From Torymus aiolomorphi (lineage: Eukaryota; Arthropoda; Insecta; Hymenoptera; Torymidae): a DNA stretch of 64,000 bases. Shown one piece after another: positions 1-10,281 of this stretch (within the stretch, counting starts at the first letter, position 1; each line of letters starts with the position of its first letter). Position numbers and translations under genes: made by a program. Below the pieces are notes generated by a model, which saw nothing but the letters and a program-made list of their open reading frames with translations, did not search any database and had not been told where the DNA came from. The DNA lies in NCBI GenBank assembly GCA_036365515.1, contig CM070874.1, positions 40,660,083-40,724,082 of the forward strand. Direction: 5' to 3'.

Positions 1-55
1 TCCTGGAACTAGAGGAGACGTGGGGCTCAGACCCCACATTGGTGACCCCGACTGT

Positions 56-705
56 GCTGAAGAGGAAGTCTGCAGGCGTGAGCCTGCTTCGTGGCGTTCT
101 CGCCACCGCCGTCGCCTACGGCGTATCACCCTCTCTACTACCTCTTACGTGACTCTCGAGCCCGTAAGGGTAGTCATCTTCGGCAGTTAGCCGTGCAGGC
201 ATTCGCCTCTGGCCGTCGAATTACGTCGTGTGCGTGCTGGTACGCCGGCGCACACGCGTAATCTCAAAGTTTTTTTTCGGTTAACTTACGTCGTGTGCGC
301 GCTGGCACGCCGGCGCACACGCGTGGTTTTCAAAACCGCTCAATCACCAGGACTGCCCTGCAATCATCGTTCCTTGTCGAGTCTTCTCCGAGGCATCGCA
401 GCTTTCTTCGGCAGATCTCCAGGTGCGTACTTGCGTGAAGTCACCGTCACCGGCACCGTTCCACCGCACCCGTCGAGCAACGTGTAAGGAGCGGACTGAC
501 GACTGCTGCGCCTTGTCGAGTTCTCTCCGAGGCCGCATCAGCAGTCATCTTCGACTTCATCTTCAAGAAAACTTCATTGCATCAAGGTGTACTTGCGGTG
601 AAAGAGTGCGAGCGATAAGTTTGCGTATTTAGCGGCGTAACGTAATTACTGCGCATCAATTATTAATTTCTCCACGTGCGCGATTTCCGGGAAGTGTTTA
701 CGTTC
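56..705 (+). repeat. Gypsy leader with two internal duplications
   Basis: GC-rich stretch between the primer site and the RT remnant, with no recognisable gag. Two direct repeats are visible. One unit (TTACGTCGTGTGCG followed by an ACGCCGGCGCACACGCG core) occurs at about 221-262 and 285-325. A second unit beginning CTTGTCGAGT and containing TCTCCGAGGC occurs near 374 and 513. Short open frames here have no family resemblance I recognise. The duplications may be leader tandem repeats, common in LTR elements, or debris of the deletion. Confidence 0.5.
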
Positions 706-2818
706 TATCGGCCTTTTCGAGTTCATGTATATGACCTTCGGGCTTCGTAACGCGAGTCAAACCTTTCAGCGCTACATTAATAGCGCGCTAGGTGATCTCG
801 ATTTCGTATACCTCTATATTGATTATATTCTTATTGCTTCATTCTCTCTTGAAGAACACTACTCTCATCTTCGCACAGTCTTTGAACGACTTAAGAAGTT
901 TCATCTTCGTCTCAATGCCGAAAAATGTACCTTTGCTGCTGAAGAGTTAGAATTTTTAGGTTATCTTGTGAATGGTGAAGGCATCCGCCCCATTCCAAGT
1001 AGAGTTGAAGCTATTTTGAATTATCCTAAACCTCAAACTATAGCAGAACTTCGCAGATTTGTCGGTACCGTAAATTTTTACCGCCGTAACATGCCTCGTG
1101 CTGCAACTTCTCAAGCCCCTCTCAACGCTCGTTTTAGCGATTCTCGCAAGAACGATAAACGTCCCGTTCCGTGGACACCTGAAGCGGAGGAAGCTTCCGT
1201 TCGTGTTAAGAAGGAGTTGTCAGCAGCAACTCTGCTTGTTCACCCCCGCGTTGGTACGGAAATACGCATCGTCTCTGATGCCTCCAATTCTGGAATGGGA
1301 GCTGCCCTTGAACAGCTGTCCCTCACTGGAATTTGGGAACCTTTAGCTTTCATTTCGAAAAAGTTCTCCCCCTCACAGCGGAAGTACAGTGCATATAACC
1401 GTGAGCTCAAGGCCATATATGAAGCTGTTAAATACTTCTTGTTTCTTGTTGAAGGCAGAGACTTCAAGATCTTAACAGATCACAAACCACTCATTGATGC
1501 TTTCATGCAGAAGCCTGATAAGGCACCACCGCGTCAAACGCGTCAATTGTCCCTTATCGCTCAATATACCACCCAAATTGAATACATAAAAGGTGCAGTG
1601 AATACTGTAGCTGACTCGCTAATTAACCTCAACGAGCTTGCTGAGAAACAGGAAGCCGATCAGCAGCTCAAGGCCCTTCGTGAATCTCCGGATTATCCGC
1701 TATCTCTGAACCGTATTCAATGGGGCCCTGCACACACTATTATTTATTGTGAGATCACTAGTGAGGCCATCCTTCCATATATTTCAGAGTCGCTTCGTGA
1801 AACCGTCTTTAACATGTTTCACAAGCCTGATCATCCAGGCCCAAAGGTTACCGATCGACTCATACGGCAGCGTTATGTATGGCCGGACATGCACCGTGAT
1901 ATTCCCCGATTCTGTAAAAATTGTTTAGACTGTCAACAGTCCAAAATTTCTCACAATGTAAAAATTGTATCTGATAAATTTATCGCACCCGATGGTCGCT
2001 TTGACCACGTGCACATTGATCTAGTCGGTCCCCTTCCCAATCGAAATGGTTTCGAGTATGTTCTCACCATGATCGATCGCTTTTCGCGCTGGGTTGAGGC
2101 GGTTTCGCTACGCGAAATATCAGTGCAAACGGTTGCCAGAGCGTTCTATGACTCTTGGGTTTCTCGCTATGGTGCTCCCAAGGTCATCACTTCCGATCAG
2201 GGTTCGCAATTCGAATCGCGCTTATTTACGGCTCTTTTGTCCCTAATAGGTTGCGAGCGTATTCGCACTACTGCGTATCACCCTGCAGCAAATGGCCTTA
2301 TCGAGCGTTGGCACCGTACCTTTAAAGCGGCGATTATATGCCATGTGGACAAGGACTGGACTCGTACCTTAAGTACAGTATTATTAGGATTACGTAGTCA
2401 TCTTCGTCAGGACACGAATGCGTCTCCTGCAGAGTTTGTGTTCGGCACCACTTAGCGTCTTCCAGGTGAGTTTTTCCTCCCTGAAGACTTTACGCCTGAT
2501 CCGAATTTTTTCATAGAAGAATTCCACGAATATATGCGTGAAGTCCGTCCTGTCCCTGTCACACATAACTACAAAATGCGTGCATTTTGTTTTAAGGATT
2601 TATATACCTGTACACATGTATTCATGCGTAACATGGCTAAAAAGTCATTGGAAAGGCCGTATACAGGCCCATATAAAGTATTGAAACGTCCGTCCGATCG
2701 CGTCTTCGATATAGAAATTAACGGCGCACAGTGGGCTGAATGGACCTCTTGTTTCAAAATAAAATATCTCAGCCTGGAATCGACCGATTTGGACAATTTT
2801 TTTTTTAAATACAGGTAA
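706..2818 (+). pseudogene. pol: Gypsy pol remnant: RT (C-terminal part), RNase H, integrase
   Basis: Reading starts in mid-RT (GLFEF...MTFGLRNASQTFQR). The catalytic Y-x-D-D box reads YIDY (residues 31-34 counted from the ATG at 725), so the second aspartate is lost. RNase H follows with VSDASNSGMGAAL (about residue 185), the YNRELKAIYEAV glutamate region and LTDHKPL. Integrase has the HxxxH...CxxC zinc finger (FHKPDHPG ... CKNCLDC) and the D, D, E triad in HIDLVGP, TSDQGSQF and NGLIERWHR. A TAG at 2453-2455 interrupts the integrase; the same frame stays open afterwards to 2818 and carries the GPYKVLKR C-terminal region. Non-functional because of the N-terminal truncation, catalytic loss and nonsense codon. 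Confidence 0.9.
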
Positions 2819-3187
2819 TAAGAAGTACTTTAAAGGAAAACTATAGACAAATTGAATAAAAAATTTTTTAGGTCATTTTTTAGATCAAAAGTGATTTTTT
2901 GTTTTTTTCAATAACCAATCCCGCGTAAAAATAATTCATATATATTTATATATTATATATACTTATATATATCATATCTATATTATATATATATTCATAT
3001 ATCTGTGTGGAACGTGACTTATGCAGACAATTTCTGAACTGGTGCGAGACTTATGCTGACTTTACGGTACTTATGCGGACGTCCGCATAATTTTTACATG
3101 CTAATTTTACATAAACATTAACCCGTGATGTCAACATAAGTTCTGTTTCACAAACATATATATATATATATATAAATATATATATAT
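2819..3187. other. AT-rich spacer with TA microsatellite and a 20-bp palindrome
   Basis: No gene. It contains TA-rich stretches at about 2937-3003 and 3156-3187. ACTTATGCNGAC-like units repeat near 3016, 3048 and 3068. The last runs into a perfect 20-bp palindrome (TTATGCGGACGTCCGCATAA, 3071-3090). The final TA run is the insertion site of the LTR element that starts at 3188. Confidence 0.6.
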
Positions 3188-4600
3188 TGTCACGGCCTGC
3201 CGTACCGACGTCGGTAATAAATCGGCAATAAATAAGTTCGTGGTAACGAACGTTAGATGGCGCCTCGATGCAGTATTGGAGCTGTATTGAGAGCATGACG
3301 AAGGTGCTGGTGGAGACGTGACCGGCATTAATCTTATTGTTACCGCTCGTGAGAGATACACGCGTGCGAGTTCGCGGATTTTGTTATCGCGAATTTCGCG
3401 AGTGACAATGTGTTTTGTCACTCGCTCAACCTCAGTAAAGAAGTAGTGTGCTTTACTGATGCCATTTACTCTACCGGGAAAGTGTGACTTCACGTACTTA
3501 CGTGGGAAATACGTGAAGTATACCGGGACTGTACGGCAGGCTGATTCTACCTGCCGTACTGTGAATAAAAGTGACTTCCGCGAGCATAAGAGCCGATTGT
3601 CTGGCATTGCTACAGTTCGAGAGATCATGAAGAACCGAGCTACGATGCCAGATGAGTCGAGAGGATGCACGCGAGGATGCTAGGCCACCGAGTCTAATTC
3701 GCCGAAGACATGGTAAGCGTGCACGCATTATCCGCGACGCGAGTAATAACGCGTAACCGATCGTCCAGGCTCGTCGTACCTGGAAAACGGTGTCGAGTAG
3801 GCGCTCTAGTGCGGAGAGAGCAAGTGTGAGGAGAGAGTGTGTGGGCCTCGGGTTCGCGCTTCATCAAGGTTAAACGCGAGGTCAAACCACCGGCTATTTC
3901 AAAGCCGGTGAGTGCGCGCAACAGTTGCGCACACGTGTAACCCGCCACCTACCCTCTCTCTCACACTTATACGTGTGTGCGTCGCGCGGCGATCGCGACT
4001 GCTCTCTCACTTCGCCGCTTTACTCGGTGAGCGCGCGCGTAGAGTACCGCACACGTGAGGCGTATTATACCGTACGTGCGCGGCGTAAATTACCGTGAGC
4101 GTGACGTCAGTCTCCGAGGCAGCTGACGTCAGAGGTAACGTGCTGGCGCACCGTTTACATAGGGAATACGCGATCCTAAATTCATTTCTTTTCTATTACT
4201 GATCTATTACCAAACCTCAACTTCTTTTATTTAATAAACCATAGTCTTTTATTATTAAATTTAACTGCTCGATTTGTTATTTCGCGACCTTAGTCATTCC
4301 CCGCTCCCCGCCGCCTCTGCGGTCGTTACGTAAGAGAAAACGTATCGTTTCATCTGAGCAGCCGACACACGAACCAGTGAACGAGAGGAGAGTTCGAGTC
4401 ACTGGCGAGAAACAAAGCGCAAGTCTTCGACTTGCGTGTTGCACGATAAGTCACCAGGTTAGGTTAACATTGCACGACGATGTAGCGTCTGTTACCTAAT
4501 CTGGCTACTCAATCTCCGGGTGTTGAACCGAGAGATACGGAATTGAATCGCTAAGACGAGCAGCTAAAACGCGTCTTAGCCCGAAAATCCACCCCGTGAC
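3188..4600 (+). repeat. 5' LTR of the LARD-like element
   Basis: Nearly identical to 11834-13249 over its whole length, with scattered substitutions and a few small indels. It holds AATAAA-type signals (for example near 4233) and an internal hairpin region around 3890-3925 (ACCGGCTATTTCAAAGCCGGT). LTR-LTR divergence, not computable here by eye, would date the insertion. Confidence 0.85.
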
Positions 4601-4618
4601 TACTGGCGCCCTAAACGC
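4601..4618 (+). promoter_or_regulatory. Putative tRNA primer-binding site
   Basis: TACTGGCGCCCTAAACGC sits immediately after the 5' LTR end. TGGCGCC is a common start of primer sites because it pairs with a tRNA 3' CCA end. The cognate tRNA is not determined. Confidence 0.55.
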
Positions 4619-4846
4619 GTGTGTGCTTGGGAATATCGCGAAATTTTGACTTCAAAGGAGCAAAGTTCGAATCCCAAAAAATTTTTTTTGCGTTTTTCCG
4701 ATTTTTGTTAGATTTTTGGTAAGGAAGTGACTAAAGTACAACAACCAACCTACAGCAAACCCTCTGGGGGTAGAAGTTCGAAGATTTTTGAGAAAAATCA
4801 AGATAAATTGCTGTAGGCTACAAAGTTGCTATTTTTTTTATAGAGC

Positions 4847-4859
4847 ATCGTGACAAATA
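4847..4859 (+). repeat. Left 13-bp target-site duplication of the Penelope block
   Basis: ATCGTGACAAATA, repeated exactly at 10269-10281. The next bases differ outside the unit on both sides (C versus T before, T versus G after). The 13-bp length is typical of Penelope-like insertions. Confidence 0.85.
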
Positions 4860-4938
4860 TGTAGTTGTCTGCAGCTAATGGCAGTCATGGTAGAATATAC
4901 TAAGGAATAGGCCGCTAACGGTTCTACTGCCCAGGTTA
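4860..4938 (-). repeat. PLE pseudo-LTR repeat, 3' copy
   Basis: 79-bp unit from TGTAGTTGTCTGCAG to GCCCAGGTTA, repeated in the same orientation at 7996-8074 with two substitutions. A third, truncated and inverted copy closes the right element at about 10225-10268. Confidence 0.8.
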
Positions 4939-4959
4939 AAGAATAAAGACAAAACTTAT

Positions 4960-5003
4960 ATGTCCAGCGTTTCGAACGGTTTTATTCCGCCCCTTATCAA
5001 GGT
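4960..5003 (-). ncRNA. Degenerate hammerhead-like motif in the PLE terminal region (left copy)
   Basis: On the minus strand the order is CCTTGATAAGG, a CGG/CCG stem and TTCGAAACG, which resembles the hammerhead layout (CUGANGA, stem II, GAAAC) known from PLE terminal repeats. The first core box reads TTGATAA, two bases off consensus, so self-cleavage is doubtful. The same sequence in the inverted copy (10162-10205) has the same changes, so they predate the pair. Confidence 0.3.
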
Positions 5004-5299
5004 CTAAAAAATACAAATATAACACAAATTTATTCAGGAACAAAGAATACTTAATCTATGACTTCGTATTTTTCAAATCTTACCAAAACTCTATCGTATT
5101 AAAGTATACTGCAAGTAGACACTATAAGTGACTACTAGTCAATGTGAAGCAACGTAAGCTAATTCGTCGTATTTTTAGTAAAGTATATACCTGTGTGTGT
5201 GTAAGAAAAGTGTGTACTGACAAGCTATTAAGTAACGATGACTAGACCGCGTATGTATAAAAAGTATTATTATTCTGATAGTCCAAAAATGAATATAAC

Positions 5300-7198
5300 T
5301 TATAACAACTTATTGTTATTGATAAAACTTTTATAATCAGCCTTTAAAAAATTAGTGTCAAACTCTCTATTTAAACAATTGTGTTGTGAGTGTATATGGA
5401 AAATTTCTGATAACAATCTTTGATTTAAATTTTGTTCTTGATCTAAAATTTTGATATTTTTAAAATCAATTTGATGATTTGTATTCGTAATATGTTCGTG
5501 TAAAACTGATTTATCCCTCTTAAATTTGCAGTCGCTCGCATGTTCTTTACTTCTTACAATTAATTTTCGAGATGTTTGTCCTACGTAAGACGTATCACAA
5601 TCGCAACAATTGATCTTATATACAACATGAGATTTTTCATTTTTGTGGTATTTGTCTTTTCCTAATCTAATTATGTAATTGAATTTATTGGAGATTGAAT
5701 TGATCATGGTCAGGTTATTACTATTACAGATGTTTTTTAATTCTGGGTTAATATATTTAATATATGGAAAAACTAAAATGCTGTTGAAATTTATATTTTT
5801 AGAATTACATGTATTTTTATTATTATTTTTAATATGTAGTAAACGTTTATTTATGTGTTTATTAATAAAATTAATAGGATAATCATTCTCCAATAATAAA
5901 TCTCTAATTAGATTAAGATTATTGTCATGGAAATGTGTGTCTGCTAAATTAATACATTTATCCACTAAATTACAAATAATACCAATTTTATTACTAACAG
6001 GATGGTGAGAGTTGAAATTTAAAAAGCTACCAGAAAAAGTTGGTTTCCTGAACCAGTCCGTGGAAATTTTTTGTTTATTTTGAAAGATAAGAATGTCAAG
6101 AAAACTAATTTTATTATTATTAGATATTTCAACTGTGAATTGCAAATTCTTATCAAAACTACTGAATTCGTTTACGGTATAATCTATCATCCGATCAGAG
6201 ACACATATGATGATGTCATCCACGTATCTATAATAAAACGGAACAGGAAAGCAAATTTTTGATAAGGCCTGATTTTCTAAATCCTCCATGACAATATCAG
6301 CTAAGATGGGACTTAAGGGGTTGCCCATGGCCGCTCCAAATATTTGTTTATAAAACATGTTATTGAATACAAAGTAATTATTATGTAAGATAAAACTAAT
6401 AACATTGATGAATTCGCTACAATTTAGTTCGCAAAAGTTATAAAGTTGATTCCATCGTTTTTCCAATGAGTTAAAAATTAAATAATCCGCAACATTTGTA
6501 TACAAGCTAATAACATCCAAACTAATAATCGTATATGCAGCAGGTATAGATACGAATTCAATTTTTTGTTTAAGATCTAGGCTATTAGTAACATGTGAAA
6601 TCGGTCTTTTTAATTTGTTGAAGAGAAACTTGGCTAGAATTTTAGATAAATGATATGTGGGAGTATTAATCGCAGAAATTATAGGTCTAACTGGAAAATT
6701 GATCTTATGTATTTTCACAAGACCATAAGCTCTAGCTATTGTACATTTATTTGAGACCGGTTGTAATTTTTGAAAGTTAGTTTTATGTCTTAGATTCTTA
6801 ATAAGAGCGTCAGTGTTCTTTTCAAATGAAGGCAGAGGGTTTTTCTTAATAATACTATAATATTTTGTGTTCGAGAACAAATTAATCATTTTTTCCACAT
6901 ATTTTTGTTTTTCTATCACAACAGTACTATTACCTTTATCAGCTCGTGTTACTAAAAGGTTAGTATCATGGCTTAGAAATTCTTTGGTTCTTTTTAAATC
7001 AATCTTGAGCTTTTTGTCAAAAAAATCTAAACTGAAATTATTATTCTGTTGTTTACTTAAAATATTTAAGATCTTATTTCTTATATTTTTAGAGAATTCA
7101 GACTCTACTGTTTTTTCTTTAAAAAAGTATTCTAAGTTTTTTATAATTTCTAAAACATTCTTTTTACTTAAGTTGTACAAACGGAGGTAGTTGAACAT
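5300..7198 (-). CDS. Penelope-like reverse transcriptase with C-terminal GIY-YIG endonuclease
   Basis: 632 codons, intact. The RT has the PLE-specific DKGNSTVV motif (residues 87-94), motif A SLDVISLYTNV (227-236), motif B FGAAMGNPLSPI (288-298) and catalytic YVDD (325-328), then SFLDIL. The C-terminus (about 525-600) is a GIY-YIG nuclease: VVYKINCCDCDTSYVGQTSRKL with the Cys cluster, then R..EH and a C-terminal EQN. PLEs use the nuclease to nick DNA and the RT for target-primed synthesis. The start at 7198 overlaps the upstream frame by 35 bases. That frame carries the usual N-terminal part, so this may be the second half of one frameshifted protein rather than a true start. Confidence 0.88.
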   Translation of the reverse strand: MFNYLRLYNLSKKNVLEIIKNLEYFFKEKTVESEFSKNIRNKILNILSKQQNNNFSLDFFDKKLKIDLKRTKEFLSHDTNLLVTRADKGNSTVVIEKQKYVEKMINLFSNTKYYSIIKKNPLPSFEKNTDALIKNLRHKTNFQKLQPVSNKCTIARAYGLVKIHKINFPVRPIISAINTPTYHLSKILAKFLFNKLKRPISHVTNSLDLKQKIEFVSIPAAYTIISLDVISLYTNVADYLIFNSLEKRWNQLYNFCELNCSEFINVISFILHNNYFVFNNMFYKQIFGAAMGNPLSPILADIVMEDLENQALSKICFPVPFYYRYVDDIIICVSDRMIDYTVNEFSSFDKNLQFTVEISNNNKISFLDILIFQNKQKISTDWFRKPTFSGSFLNFNSHHPVSNKIGIICNLVDKCINLADTHFHDNNLNLIRDLLLENDYPINFINKHINKRLLHIKNNNKNTCNSKNINFNSILVFPYIKYINPELKNICNSNNLTMINSISNKFNYIIRLGKDKYHKNEKSHVVYKINCCDCDTSYVGQTSRKLIVRSKEHASDCKFKRDKSVLHEHITNTNHQIDFKNIKILDQEQNLNQRLLSEIFHIHSQHNCLNREFDTNFLKADYKSFINNNKLL

Positions 7199-7832
7199 TG
7201 GAAAGGTTCACTAGCCATTTGTCATTAGATACAGTGTGAGAACGTTCATTGACCTGTGTACTGTTTTGGTTGAGGTCAATAGCACTAACGTTCAATGAAG
7301 CATCATCTCTATATGTGTTCTTAATCAAATGTGAATTGTATCTTTGTAAATATAAATTTTCTAATTTAGTATCAAGTTTCTCTTCAACTTTTTTCATTAT
7401 AAACATTAATTTGGTATTATAAAAATGCATAAAAGAGTCAATCAGATTTGGATTTGTGTGTTTAGTTAATACGTTCTTAAAATTAAAGATTTTGTCTGTA
7501 AGAAATTTCTTGTGGAAATTAATATCTGAAATCTCTATATTTAAAATTCTTTTCTCCATTTTCTTAATAATTTTTTGCAAACTACGATGCTCTTTATTAG
7601 AATGCATCGAAAGATAAGATAAATTCTTCGAGCTATTACTAATATGTGTCGGTATTAAATCATAAAATCTACACTTAATCAAGAACTTACATTGACAACA
7701 CGCTTTCTTATACTCGTATAATAGCGAACTGAATTTACGAAAGAGTTTTTTAATAAATTTCTTAAACATTAGGTATAATACATAACTAAGTTTAAAATCT
7801 AGTCTTTTGGTAAGAATTTCTTCTAAATCCAT
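7164..7832 (-). CDS. Penelope-like N-terminal ORF
   Basis: 222 codons on the same strand just upstream of the RT frame, lysine-rich, with KACCQCKFLIKC near residue 45 and WLVNLSNVQLP near the end. A tryptophan followed by NLS and then a leucine-rich stretch is what normally runs into the RT N-terminal domain in PLE proteins. Here the frame closes at 7164 while the next one continues (NLSKKNVLEIIKN). One small indel around 7164-7198 would explain the split. An alternative is a genuine two-ORF design with 35-nt overlap and programmed frameshift or reinitiation. Confidence 0.65.
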   Translation of the reverse strand: MDLEEILTKRLDFKLSYVLYLMFKKFIKKLFRKFSSLLYEYKKACCQCKFLIKCRFYDLIPTHISNSSKNLSYLSMHSNKEHRSLQKIIKKMEKRILNIEISDINFHKKFLTDKIFNFKNVLTKHTNPNLIDSFMHFYNTKLMFIMKKVEEKLDTKLENLYLQRYNSHLIKNTYRDDASLNVSAIDLNQNSTQVNERSHTVSNDKWLVNLSNVQLPPFVQLK

Positions 7833-8083
7833 CTTAAATTAAGTAATAAAAAAACTTGCGTAACGTTTGGTGACTACGATAACACTATTTTTGAAGGTAT
7901 CCAGAGACGCTTCAATGTTGGATTGCAGTCTTCGATGAATTATGGTAGTGTATCACAAATTCAAGGTCGTGTTGAGAACCCAACGACGAAGTATATGTAG
8001 TTGTTTGCAGCTAATGGCAGTCATGGTAGAATAAACTAAGGAATAGGCCGCTAACGGTTCTACTGCCCAGGTTAATAAATATA
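7833..8083 (-). promoter_or_regulatory. PLE 5' leader and second pseudo-LTR repeat
   Basis: No ORF. 7996-8074 repeats 4860-4938 directly. The junction to the inverted copy lies at about 8075-8084, where pseudo-LTR sequence (CCCAGGTTA) runs directly into RT coding sequence (AATATAAGAAATAAG). The PLE promoter would be expected here by analogy; no promoter motif is evident. Confidence 0.5.
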
Positions 8084-9865
8084 AGAAATAAGATCTTAAA
8101 TATTTTAAGTAAACAACAGAATAATAATTTCAGTTTAGATTTTTTTGACAAAAAGCTCAAGATTGATTTAAAAAGAACCAAAGAATTTCTAAGCCATGAT
8201 ACTAACCTTTTAGTAACACGAGCTGATAAAGGTAATAGTACTGTTGTGATAGAAAAACAAAAATATATGGAAAAAATGATTAATTTGTTCTCGGACACAA
8301 AATATTATAGTATTATTAAGAAAAACCCTCTGCCTTCATTTGAAAAGAACACTGACGCTCTTATTAAGAATCTAAGACATAAAACTAACTTTCAAAAATT
8401 ACAACCGGTCTCAAATAAATGTACAATAGCTAGAGCTTATGGTCTTGTGAAAATACATAAGATCAATTTTCCAGTTAGACCTATAATTTCTGCGATTAAT
8501 ACTCCCACATATCATTTATCTAAAATTCTAGCCAAGTTTCTCTTCAACAAATTAAAAAGACCGATTTCACATGTTACTAATAGCCTAGATCTTAAACAAA
8601 AAATTGAATTCGTATCTATACCTGCTGCATATACGATTATTAGTTTGGATGTTATTAGCTTGTATACAAATGTTGCGGATTATTTAATTTTTAACTCATT
8701 GGGAAAACGATGGAATCAACTTTATAACTTTTGCGAACTAAATTGTAGCGAATTCATCAATGTTATTAGTTTTATCTTACATAATAATTACTTTGTATTC
8801 AATAACATGTTTTATAAACAAATATTTGGAGCGGCCATGGGCAACCCCTTAAGTCCCATCTTAGCTGATATTGTCATGGAGGATTTAGAAAATCAGGCCT
8901 TATCAAAAATTTGCTTTCCTGTTCCGTTTTATTATAGATACGTCGATGACATCATCATATGTGTCTCTGATCGGATGATAGATTATACCGTAAACGAATT
9001 CAGTAGTTTTGATAAGAATTTGCAATTCACAGTTGAAATATCTAATAATAATAAAATTAGTTTTCTTGACATTCTTATCTTTCAAAATAAACAAAAATTT
9101 CCACGGACTGGTTCAGGAAACCAACTTTTTCTGGTAGCTTTTTAAATTTCAACTCTCACCATCCTGTTAGTAATAAAATTGGTATTATTTGTAATTTAGT
9201 GGATAAATGTATTAATTTAGCAGACACACATTTCCATGACAATAATCTTAATCTAATTAGAGATTTATTATTGGAGAATGATTATCCTATTAATTTTATT
9301 AATAAACACATAAATAAACGTTTACTACATATTAAAAATAATAATAAAAAAATACATGTAATTCTAAAAATATAAATTTCAACAGCATTTTAGTTTTTCC
9401 ATATATTAAATATATTAACCCAGAATTAAAAAACATCTGTAATAGTAATAACCTGACCATGATCAATTCAATCTCCAATAAATTCAATTACATAATTAGA
9501 TTAGGAAAAGACAAATATCACAAAAATGAAAAATCTCATGTTGTATATAAGATCAATTGTTGCGATTGTGATGCGTCTTACGTAAGACAAACATCTCGAA
9601 AATTAATTGTAAGAAGTAAAGAACATGCGAGCGACTGCAAATTTAAGAGGGATAAATCAGTTTTACATGAATATATTACGAATACAAATCATCAAATTGA
9701 TTTTAAAAATATCAAAATTTTAGATCAAGAACAAAATTTAAAAAAAGATTGTTATCAGAAATGCTCCATATACAGTCACAACACAATAGTTTAAATAGAG
9801 AGTTTGACACTAATTTTTTAAAGGCTGATTATAAAAGTTTTATCAATATCAATAAGTTGTTATAA
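8084..9865 (+). pseudogene. Inverted, 5'-truncated Penelope RT/GIY-YIG copy
   Basis: Near-identical to the minus-strand gene but starts at the codons matching residue ~39 of it. The DKG, motif A, B and YVDD boxes are intact to about 9090. Comparison with the left copy shows the breaks. One A is missing in the run at about 9092-9096 (frame closes at 9145). Two extra A appear in the run at about 9343-9349. A base is missing around 9739-9745. The nuclease GQTSRKL reads RQTSRKL, losing a conserved glycine. A 3-bp gain lies near 9845. Dead copy. Confidence 0.9.
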
Positions 9866-10161
9866 GTTATATTCATTTTTGGACTATCAGAATAATAATA
9901 CTTTTTATACATACACGGTCTAGTCATCGTTACTTAATAGCTTGTCAGTACACACTTTTTTTACACACACACAGGTATATACTTTACTAAAAATACGACG
10001 AATCTGCTTACGTTGCTTCACATTGACTAGTAGTCACTTATAGTGTCTACTTGCAGTATACTTTAATACGATAGAGTTTTGGTAAGATTCGAAAAATACG
10101 AAGTCATAGATTAAGTATTCTTTGTTCCTGAATAAATTTGTGTTTTATTTGTATTTTTTAG

Positions 10162-10205
10162 ACCTTGATAAGGAGCGGAATAAAACCGTTCGAAACGTTG
10201 GACAT
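10162..10205 (+). ncRNA. Degenerate hammerhead-like motif, inverted PLE copy
   Basis: Same motif as at 4960-5003 on the opposite strand (CCTTGATAAGGAGCGG ... CCGTTCGAAACG then TTGG). Degenerate first core box. It supports a shared pre-duplication origin. Confidence 0.3.
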
Positions 10206-10268
10206 ATAAATTTTGTCTTTATTCTTTAACCTGGGCAGTAGAACCGTTAGCGGCCTATTCCTTAGTAT

Positions 10269-10281
10269 ATCGTGACAAATA
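10269..10281 (+). repeat. Right 13-bp target-site duplication of the Penelope block
   Basis: ATCGTGACAAATA, an exact repeat of 4847-4859. It marks the right edge of the PLE pair and the return to LARD-like interior sequence. Confidence 0.85.

Larger units (their letters stand above)
1..2818 (+). mobile_element. Truncated Ty3/gypsy LTR retrotransposon
   Basis: The window opens in the end of a 5' LTR (to about 40), followed by a primer-binding-type sequence (TTGGTGACCCCGAC, about 41-54). A non-coding leader follows, then pol from about 706. Gag, protease and the first part of reverse transcriptase are missing, so an internal deletion joins the leader to mid-RT near 700. No 3' LTR follows the pol end at 2818. 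The LTR tail CTGGAACTAGAGGAGACGTG recurs in the solo LTR near 14173, so the same family is present twice. Family assignment comes from pol order (RT, RNase H, integrase). Confidence 0.85.
4860..10268. mobile_element. Penelope-like element pair: near-complete minus copy plus inverted 5'-truncated copy
   Basis: One insertion bounded by a 13-bp target duplication holds two copies in opposite orientation. The left copy (minus strand, 3' end at 4860, 5' end near 8074) encodes an N-terminal ORF, RT and GIY-YIG endonuclease. The right copy (plus strand, about 8084-10268) starts in mid-ORF and runs to the same 3' end. A 79-bp direct repeat at 4860-4938 and 7996-8074 is the pseudo-LTR characteristic of PLEs. 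The arms give a ~2.2 kb inverted repeat around a ~1 kb unique loop. Partial inverted copies joined to a full one are a known PLE habit. Confidence 0.9.

Noticed and set aside
3131..3948. Open frames in the LARD LTR (repeated at 11693-12480)
   Set aside because: They occur in both LTR copies on opposite strands, differ in frame breaks and have no recognisable content; LTR sequence is non-coding here.
4660..4680. AGTTCGAATCCC as a tRNA T-arm
   Set aside because: No acceptor stem or A box; it is the start of the LTR element's internal region.
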